Origin: Zobellia laminariae
GTDB taxonomy: Bacteria; Bacteroidota; Bacteroidia; Flavobacteriales; Flavobacteriaceae
DNA: 64,000 nt
Assembly: GCF_009725995.1 (NCBI RefSeq)
Contig: NZ_RCNS01000003.1
Location: 558,001-622,000 of the forward strand
Direction of reading: 5' to 3'
Part shown: positions 9,086 through 18,976 of the stretch, in pieces
How positions within the stretch are numbered: position 1 is the first letter of the stretch
How the letters are laid out: the number at the start of each line of letters is the position of its first letter
The notes under the pieces: model-generated
Seen by the model: only the letters and a program-made list of their open reading frames with translations
Databases searched by the model: none
Told to the model about the DNA's origin: nothing
Program-made: the position numbers and the translations under genes

Positions 9086-9937
9086 CTAATATGCTTTTGC
9101 CAGTTGTTTTGAACTTCCCAATCCTTCAATACCTAGTTCTACAACATCTCCTGCCTTTAAGTATTTTGGAGGATTAAAACCCAGACCAACACCAGAAGGC
9201 GTACCTGTAGAAATAATATCTCCCGGTAACAAGGTCATAAACTGACTGATGTAACTTACTACTTCTTGTATGTTGAAAATAAAATCTGAAGTATTGCTAT
9301 CTTGAATTTTTTCTCCATTTAACTTCAACCATAAATTAAGGTTGTTTGGATCTTTAATTTCATCTGCAGTAGCGATAAACGGTCCTAAAGGAGCAAACGT
9401 GTCACATCCTTTTCCTTTACACCATTGGCCTTCTTTCTCTATCTGAAAAGCACGCTCACTATAATCGTTATGCAAAACATATCCGGCTACATGGTCTAAT
9501 GCATCTTTCTCTTCTACATAAGAAGCTTTCTTACCAATAACCACGGCAAGCTCAACTTCCCAATCTGTTTTCTCACTATTCTTAGGGATGATAACATCGT
9601 CATTTGGTCCCACAATAGCAGAAGTAGCTTTAAAAAAGAGTACTGGCTCTTTTGGAATAGCCATACCACTTTCTGCTGCATGCTTAGCATAGTTTAAGCC
9701 CACACATACAATTTTTGATGGGCGTACCAAAGGCGAACCTAAACGAACATCTTCCGAAACTACCGGACAGTTTCTTTCGTTTTTCTCTAGCCAATCGCTC
9801 AGTTTTTCAATGCCATCGCCCCCAAAAAAATCTTCGGTATAATCTGATATAAACTCAGAGACATCCAACCGTGTACCATTCTCTAATTGCACTCCGGGTT
9901 TTTCAGCCCCTATACTTCCAAATCTTATTAATTTCAT
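9086..9937 (-). CDS. Fumarylacetoacetate-hydrolase family protein, probable 2,4-diketo-3-deoxy-L-fuconate hydrolase
   Basis: A 283-residue FAH-fold enzyme. Metal-binding acids lie in DWEVELAVVIG (about 127-137) and in HNDYSERAFQ, followed by KGKGCDTFAPLGP and STGTPSGVG, all hallmarks of the family. FAH enzymes cleave C-C bonds in diketo acids. Together with fuconate dehydratase and the adjacent SDR, the expected reaction is hydrolysis of 2,4-diketo-3-deoxy-L-fuconate to pyruvate and L-lactate, the last step of the non-phosphorylative fucose path. Acylpyruvate hydrolase activity is the main alternative on sequence alone. No signal peptide is present. Confidence 0.82.
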   Translation of the reverse strand: MKLIRFGSIGAEKPGVQLENGTRLDVSEFISDYTEDFFGGDGIEKLSDWLEKNERNCPVVSEDVRLGSPLVRPSKIVCVGLNYAKHAAESGMAIPKEPVLFFKATSAIVGPNDDVIIPKNSEKTDWEVELAVVIGKKASYVEEKDALDHVAGYVLHNDYSERAFQIEKEGQWCKGKGCDTFAPLGPFIATADEIKDPNNLNLWLKLNGEKIQDSNTSDFIFNIQEVVSYISQFMTLLPGDIISTGTPSGVGLGFNPPKYLKAGDVVELGIEGLGSSKQLAKAY

Positions 9938-9988
9938 CTCTATTTTATATTTTGATATGTGTCTGTTTTCTTTACAATTTAGATGCTA

Positions 9989-10765
9989 CTATGAACCGTT
10001 TAAGGTAACAAATCCACCATCTATTGGAAAATTAGTTCCCGTAATAAACGAAGCTTCTTCTGAGCAAAGGTATACCGCTAAATTTGCGACTTCTTCCGGT
10101 CTGCCCATTCTGCCTATAGGTTGAGTTTTGGATAATTTTTCAAAAATTTCTTTTTCTCTACCTGGGTAATTCTTATTAATAAACCCATCAACAAAAGGCG
10201 TGTGCACTCTTCCTGGAGAAATACAATTACATCTAATGCCGTCTTTTAAATAATCTTTGGCTACGGAATACGTCATGGTCAATACTGCACCCTTGGTCAT
10301 AGAATAGGCGAATCTATCATTGATTCCTACCGATGATGCAATAGACGCCATGTTTATAATAACGCCACCAGTCTCTTTTAATGAGCCAATACTAGCGTGC
10401 ATGCAGTTATAAACCCCTTTGATGTTCACATCATACAAGCGATCTAAATCTTCTTCTTGACAAACTTCCAAATTGCCTATATGAGCAATACCTGCATTAT
10501 TGATAAGAATATCAATTGGATTTTTTGCTATTATAGCTTCAAATGCCGCTGTAACTTCTTTCCGCACAGCTACATTGCAACTATAAGTGAAGGCAGTACC
10601 TCCCGTATTTTCAATAAGTGACGCAGTCTCCTTTGCATTTTCTTCGTTCATTTCTAGAATGTGAAGAATTGCACCTTGCTCCGCAAGCGCTATACAAATA
10701 GCTTTGCCTATACCACTGCCACCACCAGTAACCACAGCTGATTTATTCTTTAAACTAAATTTCAT
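9989..10765 (-). CDS. SDR-family 2-keto-3-deoxy-L-fuconate dehydrogenase
   Basis: A 258-residue SDR with an intact active site: TGGGSGIG at 13-20, NNAG at 89-92, Ser141, Tyr154 and Lys158 (YSMTK). It lies seven bases after the fuconate dehydratase gene and just before the FAH hydrolase, the expected position for NAD-dependent oxidation of 2-keto-3-deoxy-L-fuconate to 2,4-diketo-3-deoxy-L-fuconate. The canonical YxxxK contrasts with YxxxN in the other SDR of this operon. Family membership is certain; the substrate is inferred from the order of genes. Confidence 0.8.
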   Translation of the reverse strand: MKFSLKNKSAVVTGGGSGIGKAICIALAEQGAILHILEMNEENAKETASLIENTGGTAFTYSCNVAVRKEVTAAFEAIIAKNPIDILINNAGIAHIGNLEVCQEEDLDRLYDVNIKGVYNCMHASIGSLKETGGVIINMASIASSVGINDRFAYSMTKGAVLTMTYSVAKDYLKDGIRCNCISPGRVHTPFVDGFINKNYPGREKEIFEKLSKTQPIGRMGRPEEVANLAVYLCSEEASFITGTNFPIDGGFVTLNGS

Positions 10766-10772
10766 AGGTGTT

Positions 10773-12098
10773 TTATAATGTTGTGCTTAATTCTTTTTCC
10801 CAATAACTCCCGTTTGGAAAACTGTATTCCGCTAACGATTCGGGTTTCATTGTTATACTATACCCAGCCATACTTGGTGGCATATACGCGCCATTTTTAA
10901 TGACCACAGGGTCAAAGAAATGTTCGTGCAAATGGTCTACGTATTCAATAATACGATTTTCTAAAGAACCACTTATAGCAATATAGTCGATCATTGATAA
11001 ATGCTGTACATATTCACAAAGTCCAACGCCACCTGCATGCGGACAAACAGGTATATTAAATTTTGCTGCCATGAATAAAATGGCCAATATTTCATTGACA
11101 CCTCCTACCCTACAACTATCTATCTGGCATATTTCTATGGCGCCAGCTTGCATCAATTGTTTGAACATTACCCTGTTCTGACAATGCTCACCTGTTGCTA
11201 CTTTAATAGGTGCTACCGCTTTTGCTATTCTTGCGTGTCCTAAAATATCATCTGGGCTCGTAGGCTCTTCAATCCAATACGGATTGAATTTTTTCAATTC
11301 CGCCATATTCTCAATAGCTTCATCAACATCCCATTTTTGGTTGGCATCCATCATCAATCGAAGGTCATCACCAATTTCTTCACGAATAATTGCAGCACGG
11401 CGCATATCATCTTGCAAATCCGAACCTACCTTAATTTTCATATGGTCAAAACCAGCTGCTTTTGCTTCTCTACAAAGCCTACGCATCTTATCATCTGAAT
11501 ACCCCAACCAACCGGCTGAAGTAGTATAGGCAGGATAACCGTCTTGCTTTAATTTAGCTATACGTTCTTGTTTTGAACCTTCTTTTTCCTTTAGCATGGC
11601 CAATGCTTCTTGCGGAGTGATAGCATCTGTTATATAGGTAAAATCAACACAACGAACCAACTCTTCTGGAGTCATATCGGCTAGCAACTTACATAGTGGT
11701 TTCCCTTCGGCTTTGGCGTATAAATCCCAAACGGCATTTACCATAGCACCAGTAGCTAAATGAATAACTCCTTTTTCAGGCCCCAACCATCTTAGCTGGC
11801 TATCACCCGTAATCATTTTCCAGAAAGCACCCATATCTGCGGTAAAACTTTCCAGCGTTTTACCTACTACTAATGGCGCTAAGGATTGGATTGCTGCGGC
11901 ACATAATTCATTACCCCTACCAATTGTAAAAGTTAATCCGTGACCTTCTAGTCCACTGTCGGAATCGGTCTTTAATATTACATACGCCGCAGAATAATCC
12001 GGGTCTGGATTCATTGCATCCGAACCATCTAAGGACTTACTCGTTGGAAAACGGACATCTTTAATTTCAACACCCGTAATTGTTATTTTCTTTGACAT
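10773..12098 (-). CDS. fucD: L-fuconate dehydratase (enolase superfamily)
   Basis: A 441-residue mandelate-racemase-type enolase. The active-site set is complete: Lys221 and Lys223 (KIKVG), metal ligands Asp251 (MMDANQ), Glu277 (WIEEP) and Glu304 (TGEHCQ), and His354 (CPHAGG). These match, shifted by three, the residues I recall for Xanthomonas L-fuconate dehydratase (Lys220, Asp248, Glu274, Glu301, His351). It removes water from L-fuconate to give 2-keto-3-deoxy-L-fuconate in the cytoplasm. It is the first gene of the fucose operon, so the 304-base region upstream should hold the operon promoter. Confidence 0.93.
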   Translation of the reverse strand: MSKKITITGVEIKDVRFPTSKSLDGSDAMNPDPDYSAAYVILKTDSDSGLEGHGLTFTIGRGNELCAAAIQSLAPLVVGKTLESFTADMGAFWKMITGDSQLRWLGPEKGVIHLATGAMVNAVWDLYAKAEGKPLCKLLADMTPEELVRCVDFTYITDAITPQEALAMLKEKEGSKQERIAKLKQDGYPAYTTSAGWLGYSDDKMRRLCREAKAAGFDHMKIKVGSDLQDDMRRAAIIREEIGDDLRLMMDANQKWDVDEAIENMAELKKFNPYWIEEPTSPDDILGHARIAKAVAPIKVATGEHCQNRVMFKQLMQAGAIEICQIDSCRVGGVNEILAILFMAAKFNIPVCPHAGGVGLCEYVQHLSMIDYIAISGSLENRIIEYVDHLHEHFFDPVVIKNGAYMPPSMAGYSITMKPESLAEYSFPNGSYWEKELSTTL

Positions 12099-12402
12099 AA
12101 ATTCTATATTAACACTACAAACTTAAAACTTCAACTTTTTCAAAACCACCAGATAATGCACCCAAAGTGATACTTTTTTTGCTCCAAGGCGTCCAAAAAA
12201 TACTTATTAACCTAAAATCTATTAAAATTACTTGTGCACTGATTTTTTTAAATTGATAATGTGTTTTTGAAAAAAGTACTTCTTTGACCTTAATGAATAC
12301 TATATAAATTCCCCTACTATCCTCCCATAAACTAAAAACGTCCCGGTCCAATCAAAGTTGAACAGAAACATTTTTAGACTTGCATAGTAACGGGAATACG
12401 TT
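12099..12402 (-). promoter_or_regulatory. Leader/promoter region of the fucose operon
   Basis: A 304-base intergenic stretch between fuconate dehydratase and the upstream sulfatase. At 12169-12183 it carries TGATACTTTTTTTGC, identical over 15 bases to one arm of the operator-like element at 25890-25927. A related CCAAAAAATAC lies at 12194-12204. The full two-arm element is not present and the spacing to a -7 box is not conserved, so this may be a half-site. A 78-codon frame here has no family signal and is not called as a gene. Confidence 0.4.
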
Positions 12403-14244
12403 TTATAACTTTTCTATATACACATAATATGCAGGGTGCACCCTTTTGTCCTTATCGATCAACTGTGCTTCCATATCATATTTACCTGCAGAAACCTTAG
12501 CGGTAAAGGATACTTCTTTCTGGCCTTTTTCAATTTTAGCGGTCTTTTCTAAATCAGCTACATAAATATAAGCCTCTTCAAAATCGGATTTTGTACTTGC
12601 TGGCATAGCTCTTTCCAATTCTACCCTTTGTTTTTCTGCTGGGAAGGTTGCGTTTATGGCCAAGCCACTTTCTCGTGGAAAACGGCATAAGCTAATCTTA
12701 TAATCGCCATCTTCTACAAATTCAATCTTCCAATTTCCTGTAGCTTGTGAGGCATTTGTTGCTCCGTATTGATGCCACATATGCCCGAATTTACCCGTCA
12801 TCATATCATGTGATGAAATACGACTAGGATTATCTTCTGGCGAGCCAACTTTAATATAAGCGTAACGCTCGTTAACGTTTTCATCCATGATGGACTGCCA
12901 CCATTTTTCGTAACCCACAGCCAATCTTTCTGCTACCTCAGGATGTTTATCCAATACATTAGTAGTCTGACTTCTGTCTTTGTTCATATCATACAGCTCG
13001 GTGCCATTTACCAAACGCCAGTTATCGTCCATAACGGAGTATTTTCTGTATTTCACCAAATTCTGTAACCGTTGGGTGTCCATATATAAAATCCTATTGG
13101 TCCATTCTTCCGCTTCATCATAAAGCAAAGGTTTTAGACTTTTACCATCCAATGGCTTCACCGGATTAAAATCAAAACCTAGAAGATCAACGAACGTAGG
13201 CAACAGGTCATAATGTGCAACCAATTTATCTATATCCTTACCTCCTGTAAGTTCTCCATTTGGCCAACGGATAAGTAAAGGTACACGGTGACCACCTTCG
13301 TACTCACTACCTTTTCCTCCTTTTAAACCAGCATCATAAACTGCGTTCCCGCCAGCGGTACCGTTATCTGTCGTAAAAATTAGAATGGTGTTATCTGCAA
13401 TATCCAGAGCATCTAACTTATCTTCCAAAAGCTTAAAATTGTCATCTATGTTGGTAATCATTCCGTAGAACCTTTGGAATTTTTCTTCCAATCCGTCTAC
13501 GTTTTTATACATATCCATGTATTCTTTTGGCACGTTCAAAGGGCCGTGAGGCGCATTGGTGGCGATGTAGCAAAAGAAAGGTTTATCCTTATTTGTTTCT
13601 ATAAAGTCTAATGCTTCCGAAAAGAAAACATCGGTACAATAGCCTACGTATTTTTCTGTTTTTCCATTGTGCCAATAGGTATCATCAAAATAATCATTGT
13701 TCCAATAATCAGGGCCTTGGGTAATTCCCCCACCTCCATGGCGAACAACCTCATGAAAACCTCTGTCTTCCGGACGGTACGGATAATTATCTCCTAAATG
13801 CCATTTGCCGAACATGCCATTGGTATATCCGTTCTGCGCAAATATCTGTGGCAAAATCACCTCATCTTCAAAAAGTAATGAGCGTCCCGTAATGGTATGA
13901 AAAACATTTAATCTGTTGGTATGACGCCCACTCATTATAGCCCCTCTACTAGGCGCACAGGTTGTGGAAACATGATAATTGTTAAACCGTACGGCATCTT
14001 TATAGAAGGTGTCAATATTTGGGGTTTTGACATAGGGGTTTCCGTAACTTCCCAAATCTCCCATACCCTGGTCATCCGTAATGACCACAATTACATTCGG
14101 TTTATCTTTGGATTTACTTTGTGCCGTCATTACTGCGGATGACGTACAAGCCAAAATCATGAAAACCGAAAGGCTCTTTGCTATAAAGCCTTGCTTATTT
14201 TGGTTCCCGAGCTTTCTTTTGCTTTTAAATAAATTATGTTTCAT
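12403..14244 (-). CDS. Family S1 sulfatase with C-terminal beta domain
   Basis: A 613-residue secreted sulfatase. The maturation motif CAPSR starts at Cys96, which becomes formylglycine; metal-site Asps are in TDDQG (56-60), and GKWHLGD and DNGTAGG follow in the usual order. A hydrophobic N-terminal segment (about 21-41) serves as signal peptide. Residues after about 480 form an extra beta-rich domain uncommon in minimal S1 enzymes. It follows SusD after 67 bases, so it is probably the third gene of the SusC-SusD unit and removes sulfate esters from imported oligosaccharides in the periplasm. Regiochemistry is unknown. Confidence 0.88.
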   Translation of the reverse strand: MKHNLFKSKRKLGNQNKQGFIAKSLSVFMILACTSSAVMTAQSKSKDKPNVIVVITDDQGMGDLGSYGNPYVKTPNIDTFYKDAVRFNNYHVSTTCAPSRGAIMSGRHTNRLNVFHTITGRSLLFEDEVILPQIFAQNGYTNGMFGKWHLGDNYPYRPEDRGFHEVVRHGGGGITQGPDYWNNDYFDDTYWHNGKTEKYVGYCTDVFFSEALDFIETNKDKPFFCYIATNAPHGPLNVPKEYMDMYKNVDGLEEKFQRFYGMITNIDDNFKLLEDKLDALDIADNTILIFTTDNGTAGGNAVYDAGLKGGKGSEYEGGHRVPLLIRWPNGELTGGKDIDKLVAHYDLLPTFVDLLGFDFNPVKPLDGKSLKPLLYDEAEEWTNRILYMDTQRLQNLVKYRKYSVMDDNWRLVNGTELYDMNKDRSQTTNVLDKHPEVAERLAVGYEKWWQSIMDENVNERYAYIKVGSPEDNPSRISSHDMMTGKFGHMWHQYGATNASQATGNWKIEFVEDGDYKISLCRFPRESGLAINATFPAEKQRVELERAMPASTKSDFEEAYIYVADLEKTAKIEKGQKEVSFTAKVSAGKYDMEAQLIDKDKRVHPAYYVYIEKL

Positions 14245-14311
14245 TTTTATTCCCAGAGTTAAGTATTAGTTTTATTGAAAATATGACGATTTTTAAAAAG
14301 CTATCGCATCA

Positions 14312-15816
14312 TTAATATCCTGCATTCTGAACAAGATTCTCATTGTTACGAAGCTCATCTGTAGGTATAGGAAACAATAGTTCACGTTCTGTTAATGTTG
14401 GACCATAAGCAAATGAATGACCTACAAAATCTTCAAAAGTTCCTGTGGTAACATTAAATCCTTTTTTAAGCCTAACCATATCAAACCAAGTGACGTTCTC
14501 ATAACTAAGCTCGTACCATTTTTCTTTCCAAATAGCTTCGCGAAACTGGTCTTTGCTAAGTCCAGCTAAATCAGGAAGCTCTGCTCTAGTTCTAATTGCA
14601 TTTACCGCATTGTACGCTTCTGTTGTAGGCCCTGACACCTCATTTGACGCCTCTGCATAAATTAATAAGACTTCAGCATAACGAATCAAATCCCAGTTTA
14701 AATCACTGCTTGCCGTATCAAGATTAGCAACGATATCAAAATGTTTATATAGGAAATATCCACCTAGAACAATGGTCTCATCCCTATCAAATTTTGAGGT
14801 ATAGGTAGTATAGTAAAATTCCTTTTCAGCTACCCTTTTGTCTCCTTCTTCATATGAGTTTATAAAATTCTCATTGGCATAAATAGCACCTGTCTGTTCT
14901 GAATAAGCAGAAATATTCATGTTATAAGGAATCACTAAAGGCTGCCAATCAGAAGGGTCTACAAAAGCTTCATATTGAACCATAAAAATGTTCTCGCCAG
15001 CATTATTTTGTTCAGGGTCGTGTAAATCCGCATACGTTGGGAACAAGCTATATTCTGCCGAATAAATAACTTCCTTGGCTTTGTCTGCTGCTTTTTGATA
15101 ATACTCGCTACCCAATTGTAAAGGGTTACCAGCCATAGTCAAATACACACTAGATAGCAATGATTTAACTGCACCCAAGGTTACTTTTCCCGTACCATCA
15201 TTAAACGGAAGACCCGATGCCTCTGCGGCAGTTAAATCTTCTACGATTACCGAATAAATATTCTCTACCGTTTCTTGGGACGAATACAAGTTTTCCGAAC
15301 TTAAATCAATAGGGTCCGTAATTAAAGGAACACTACCAAAAATCCGAACAAGGTTATAATAGTAATAGGCCCTTAAAAAGCGAGCTTCTCCCAATAGTTG
15401 GTTTTTTTGGCCTTCATCCATAGTAATATCAGGAATATTTGCAATTGCTAAGTTGGCATTGGCTATACCTTTATAGCTACTATCCCAATACGTTTTGCCA
15501 TACGCATTGTCTGAAGTATTCGTTAAATTCCGAATGATATTGCTATTATCTGCCTGCCCCAAATCACTGTCTGCCAGTCCAGTTGCAAATTCCAACATTA
15601 GCCAAGGGCTACCTCCATATGATCCTCCCCGTACTTCCCTTAAATTGGAATAGATAGAATATACAGCAGATTCTGCATGCTCCGCAGTTTTGAAATAACT
15701 GTCTGCAGTAATATTAGATGGATCGGTTTCTTCAAGAAAATCCGAACAACCCACTCCTATGATTAGCGAGAATCCCATCAAGACTACTTGAATTCTGGTT
15801 TTAATTATATTTTCAT
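14312..15816 (-). CDS. susD: SusD/RagB-family glycan-binding lipoprotein, probable one-base frameshift near the start
   Basis: The uninterrupted frame gives 489 residues, beginning at TTG 15781 or ATG 15778. It has the SusD plan: a Cys at the end of a signal (GVGCSDFLEE), TPR-like helices with FLRAYYYYNLVRIFG, RYAEVLLIYAEA, and a C-terminal LLFPIPTDE. The frame lacks a charged N-terminus. An ATG at 15816, 16 bases after the SusC stop, reads only three codons (ATG AAA ATA) to a TAA. One more A in its A4 run would join it to a normal lipoprotein signal peptide. It is the surface glycan-binding partner of the upstream SusC. Confidence 0.85.
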
Positions 15817-15832
15817 GTTTGTTTTTTTTTGT

Positions 15833-18800
15833 TTAGAAAGTTGCGTTCAACCCAATCATAAATACTCTAGGCTTTGGATATTGATCAAAGTTTACCTCTC
15901 CTTGTCCAAATGTGGTATCACTAGTTTGCACCTCTGGGTCATAACCTTCATATTTTGTGCTCACAAAGAAATTTTGCGCAGACGTATATATCTTTAACCT
16001 GCTTAGCTTTAATTTTTCAGAAATATCCGGTGAGAAATTATAACCCAACAACAAGTTTCTACCTCTAATGAAAGACCCATCTTGAATCATGTGAGAGGTG
16101 TCTAAATTATCATAACCCGCAGATACAGGTCTCCACTGTGCAATTTCCGTATCCTGGTTCTCAGGCGTCCAGGCATCCAATACCGTAGCAAGGCTATTTG
16201 CAATACCCTGTCTATTTTCTTGTGGTCGCGTAGTGATATACATGATATCATTACCGTACTGAAACTGTAAATCCACCAATAATTCAAAATTCTTGTAGCG
16301 GAAAGTGTTGATCAGACTTCCGTAACCATCGGGAATACCTTTTCCGATAATGGTTCTATCGGCTTGATTGATAACCCCATCATCATTTCTATCCTCTATT
16401 TTAACATCACCCGGTAATCTAAAATATTTAGCAGCTTCATCTGCTTCATCGGTTCCCCATGTTCCTAGATTGACTAAGCCAAAGAACAATCCAACAGGTT
16501 CGCCTTCTCGAATGATAGTCCGACTAGAGAAAATATCACTTCCACCAGAAAGTGCAACCACCTCATTTTTATTCATGGCAATGTTGAAATCCGTGTCCCA
16601 AGAGAAATTATCGGTTGCAATATTCCTGGTACTCAAAGAAAATTCAATACCCTTATTTTCCATACTTCCAATATTCCGGAATACAGAGGCATAACCACTA
16701 CTGGTGGGTACAGGTGAGTTCAGTAACATATCTTCGGTCAGCTTACGGTAGATATCGGCCTCAAAGGAAATTCTTCCGTCAAATAGACCGACTTCAATTC
16801 CTGCATCTACTTGGTTTGTCTTTTCCCATTTTAAATCAGGATTTGCTAAACGATCTATACCAATACCATTTACAACCGAGTTATTAACCACATAGGCATA
16901 GTTTCCTAAACCAGGTAATGCTCCGTATGCAGGTATTTCCGAATTACCCGTAACACCGTAACTAGCTCTTAATTTAAGATTGGATATTGTTTTAGATTCT
17001 TTCAAGAAATTCTCTTCGGAAACTTTCCAAGCCAAAGCCGCTGAAGGAAAGAAAGCGTATCTATTGGTATCTCCAAATTTTGATGATCCATCTACACGAC
17101 CTGTAACGGTCAATAGGTATTTATTTTGGAGTCCATAATTTATTCGTCCGAAATAAGAATTCAGACCATAGGCAAAAGCACTTGACGTTGGATTGCCAAC
17201 CACTGAACCTGCTCCTAAATTATCGAAGCTAAAAAAGTCATCCGAGAAATTTTCCGCTCGGGCACTAAATGCCGTATTATTTATATGTTGCCATGATATC
17301 CCCAACAAACCGGTTATAGAATGGGTATCAGCAATCTCTTTATTATAAGTCAGGTAATTTTCGAATTGCCATGAAGTATACTCATTTGCTGATCTTTCTG
17401 CGTAACCGTTTGTATTCGTTCCAATAAAACTTAATTCACGGCCGGCATATTCGTCAGTCTTTTGCTCCACGTTATTTACGCCTATGGAAGTTCTAAAATC
17501 CAGTCCTTTCGCCAAGGTGATGTTGGCGAATATATTTCCTAATATGGTATTGGTGCGCAAGAATTTCTTGTACTCTTCTCCTACCCTAACCGGGTTTGGC
17601 CCTCCTTCCATTCCTGGGTAATCCGCATTACTGGCCCAACTACCATCCGGGTATTTTACAGGTACAATAGGAATATTCTCAATCATATTTCTACCTACCC
17701 ATGAGGCGTGGATAACTCTTTCCTTTTGATTGTTATAACTAAGACTACCGCCTACTTTGAGCCAATCCCTAATATTGGAATCGAAGACAAATCGACCGGA
17801 ATATCGTTTTAACCAAGAATCTTTCATGATACCTTCTTCGTCCATATAACCAAGGAACGCACCGTAGCTACCTTTCTCGGTTCCTCCTGTAAACGATAGT
17901 TGGTGGTTTTGTGTGAAGGCCGCCCGGGTTACCTCATCTTGCCAATCCGTATCATAAAGCGGATTGCCGTTGGCATCAAAAAGGTTTGGATCATTTCGTT
18001 TTAAAGCAGGATCTGTATACTTGCCATTGGCAAAGCCCACGGCATCATATTTTTCTGCATTCTGATAGGCTACCTCCTCAATCATCAAAAATTGTTCAGA
18101 GTTTAGTACGTCTACTTTTCGGGAAAGGTTTCCTAAACTGTAATAGCTATCATAGCTTATTTTCCCTCCTGATTTACTTCCTCTTTTCGTAGAAACCAGA
18201 ATAACACCATTGGCACCTCTAGAACCATATATTGCCGTTGCCGAAGCATCTTTTAGAACTTCAATTGAGGCAATATCATTGGGGTTGATATAATCTATTG
18301 GGGAACTGTTATTGCCCAATCCCGATGAGACCAATATAATTCCATCTACTACATACAATGGATCATTAGAAAGACTAACCGAAGAATTTCCTCTAATTCT
18401 GATATTGGATTTTCCACCCGGTCTACCTGAATTAATAGATACGCTTACACCGGGCATTTTACCTGATAAGGATTGGGTAAGGGCAGCGGCGGGACGCTCT
18501 TGCAACTCAGCTGCAGAGACAGAACCGACGGCACCTGTTAGGTCACTTTTCTTTTGGCTACCATAACCAATTACAACCACCTCATCTAAACTTGCGGCAT
18601 CCTCCTCCATGGTTACATTTATACTACTAGATGTACCAACCGTAAGCGACTGAGTTTTCATACCAATGTATGAAAAGACCAATACATCTCCCGAGCTTGC
18701 GGCTATGGTGTAGTTTCCATCAAAATCTGTTTGTGTTCCCGTTGTAGTGCCTTCTATAAGTACATTCACGCCTGCAAGAGGTATTCCTGCCTTATCCAAA

Positions 18801-18976
18801 ACAGCACCGGTAACTTGTTGTTGAACATCTTCAAAATCAAATTCTGAAGTTATGGAAGAACCGCTTGCATGAACTTCTGAAATTAATGTTGGCAAAAGGA
18901 ATGCACAAAAGCACACCTTAAGAATCTCCTTTGGGATAATCCCAAAGGGATAAATTTTGGTTTTCCGTTTTTTCAT
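15833..18976 (-). CDS. susC: SusC/RagA-family TonB-dependent outer-membrane transporter
   Basis: A 1047-residue protein. After a signal peptide (about 1-38) there is a carboxypeptidase-like beta-sandwich domain (VTGAVLDKAGIPLAGVNV, DFDGNYTI, about 53-130), a plug with the SusC motif DEVVVIGYGSQKK, and a 22-strand barrel ending in Phe (IGLNATF). It should import oligosaccharides across the outer membrane together with the SusD encoded next. The coding start carries a 21-base perfect palindrome at 18928-18948. A promoter-operator arrangement lies about 130-195 bases upstream of the start codon. Confidence 0.95.
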   Translation of the reverse strand: MKKRKTKIYPFGIIPKEILKVCFCAFLLPTLISEVHASGSSITSEFDFEDVQQQVTGAVLDKAGIPLAGVNVLIEGTTTGTQTDFDGNYTIAASSGDVLVFSYIGMKTQSLTVGTSSSINVTMEEDAASLDEVVVIGYGSQKKSDLTGAVGSVSAAELQERPAAALTQSLSGKMPGVSVSINSGRPGGKSNIRIRGNSSVSLSNDPLYVVDGIILVSSGLGNNSSPIDYINPNDIASIEVLKDASATAIYGSRGANGVILVSTKRGSKSGGKISYDSYYSLGNLSRKVDVLNSEQFLMIEEVAYQNAEKYDAVGFANGKYTDPALKRNDPNLFDANGNPLYDTDWQDEVTRAAFTQNHQLSFTGGTEKGSYGAFLGYMDEEGIMKDSWLKRYSGRFVFDSNIRDWLKVGGSLSYNNQKERVIHASWVGRNMIENIPIVPVKYPDGSWASNADYPGMEGGPNPVRVGEEYKKFLRTNTILGNIFANITLAKGLDFRTSIGVNNVEQKTDEYAGRELSFIGTNTNGYAERSANEYTSWQFENYLTYNKEIADTHSITGLLGISWQHINNTAFSARAENFSDDFFSFDNLGAGSVVGNPTSSAFAYGLNSYFGRINYGLQNKYLLTVTGRVDGSSKFGDTNRYAFFPSAALAWKVSEENFLKESKTISNLKLRASYGVTGNSEIPAYGALPGLGNYAYVVNNSVVNGIGIDRLANPDLKWEKTNQVDAGIEVGLFDGRISFEADIYRKLTEDMLLNSPVPTSSGYASVFRNIGSMENKGIEFSLSTRNIATDNFSWDTDFNIAMNKNEVVALSGGSDIFSSRTIIREGEPVGLFFGLVNLGTWGTDEADEAAKYFRLPGDVKIEDRNDDGVINQADRTIIGKGIPDGYGSLINTFRYKNFELLVDLQFQYGNDIMYITTRPQENRQGIANSLATVLDAWTPENQDTEIAQWRPVSAGYDNLDTSHMIQDGSFIRGRNLLLGYNFSPDISEKLKLSRLKIYTSAQNFFVSTKYEGYDPEVQTSDTTFGQGEVNFDQYPKPRVFMIGLNATF
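18928..18948 (-). repeat. Perfect palindrome inside the start of the SusC gene
   Basis: Arms CCTTTGGGAT and ATCCCAAAGG flank one central base. In the mRNA this gives a 9-bp stem with a 3-base loop, starting 28 bases inside the gene. It may affect early translation, or be a chance feature of the codons. Confidence 0.5.

Noticed and set aside
12169..12204. Third full copy of the two-arm operator element
   Set aside because: Only one arm matches (15 bases) and the second A-run is in the other order; no box at the conserved distance. Kept only as a half-site.
12115..12351. 78-codon open frame before the fucose operon
   Set aside because: Low-complexity, no signal peptide or family pattern, and it overlaps the operator-like half-site; it is better read as leader DNA.
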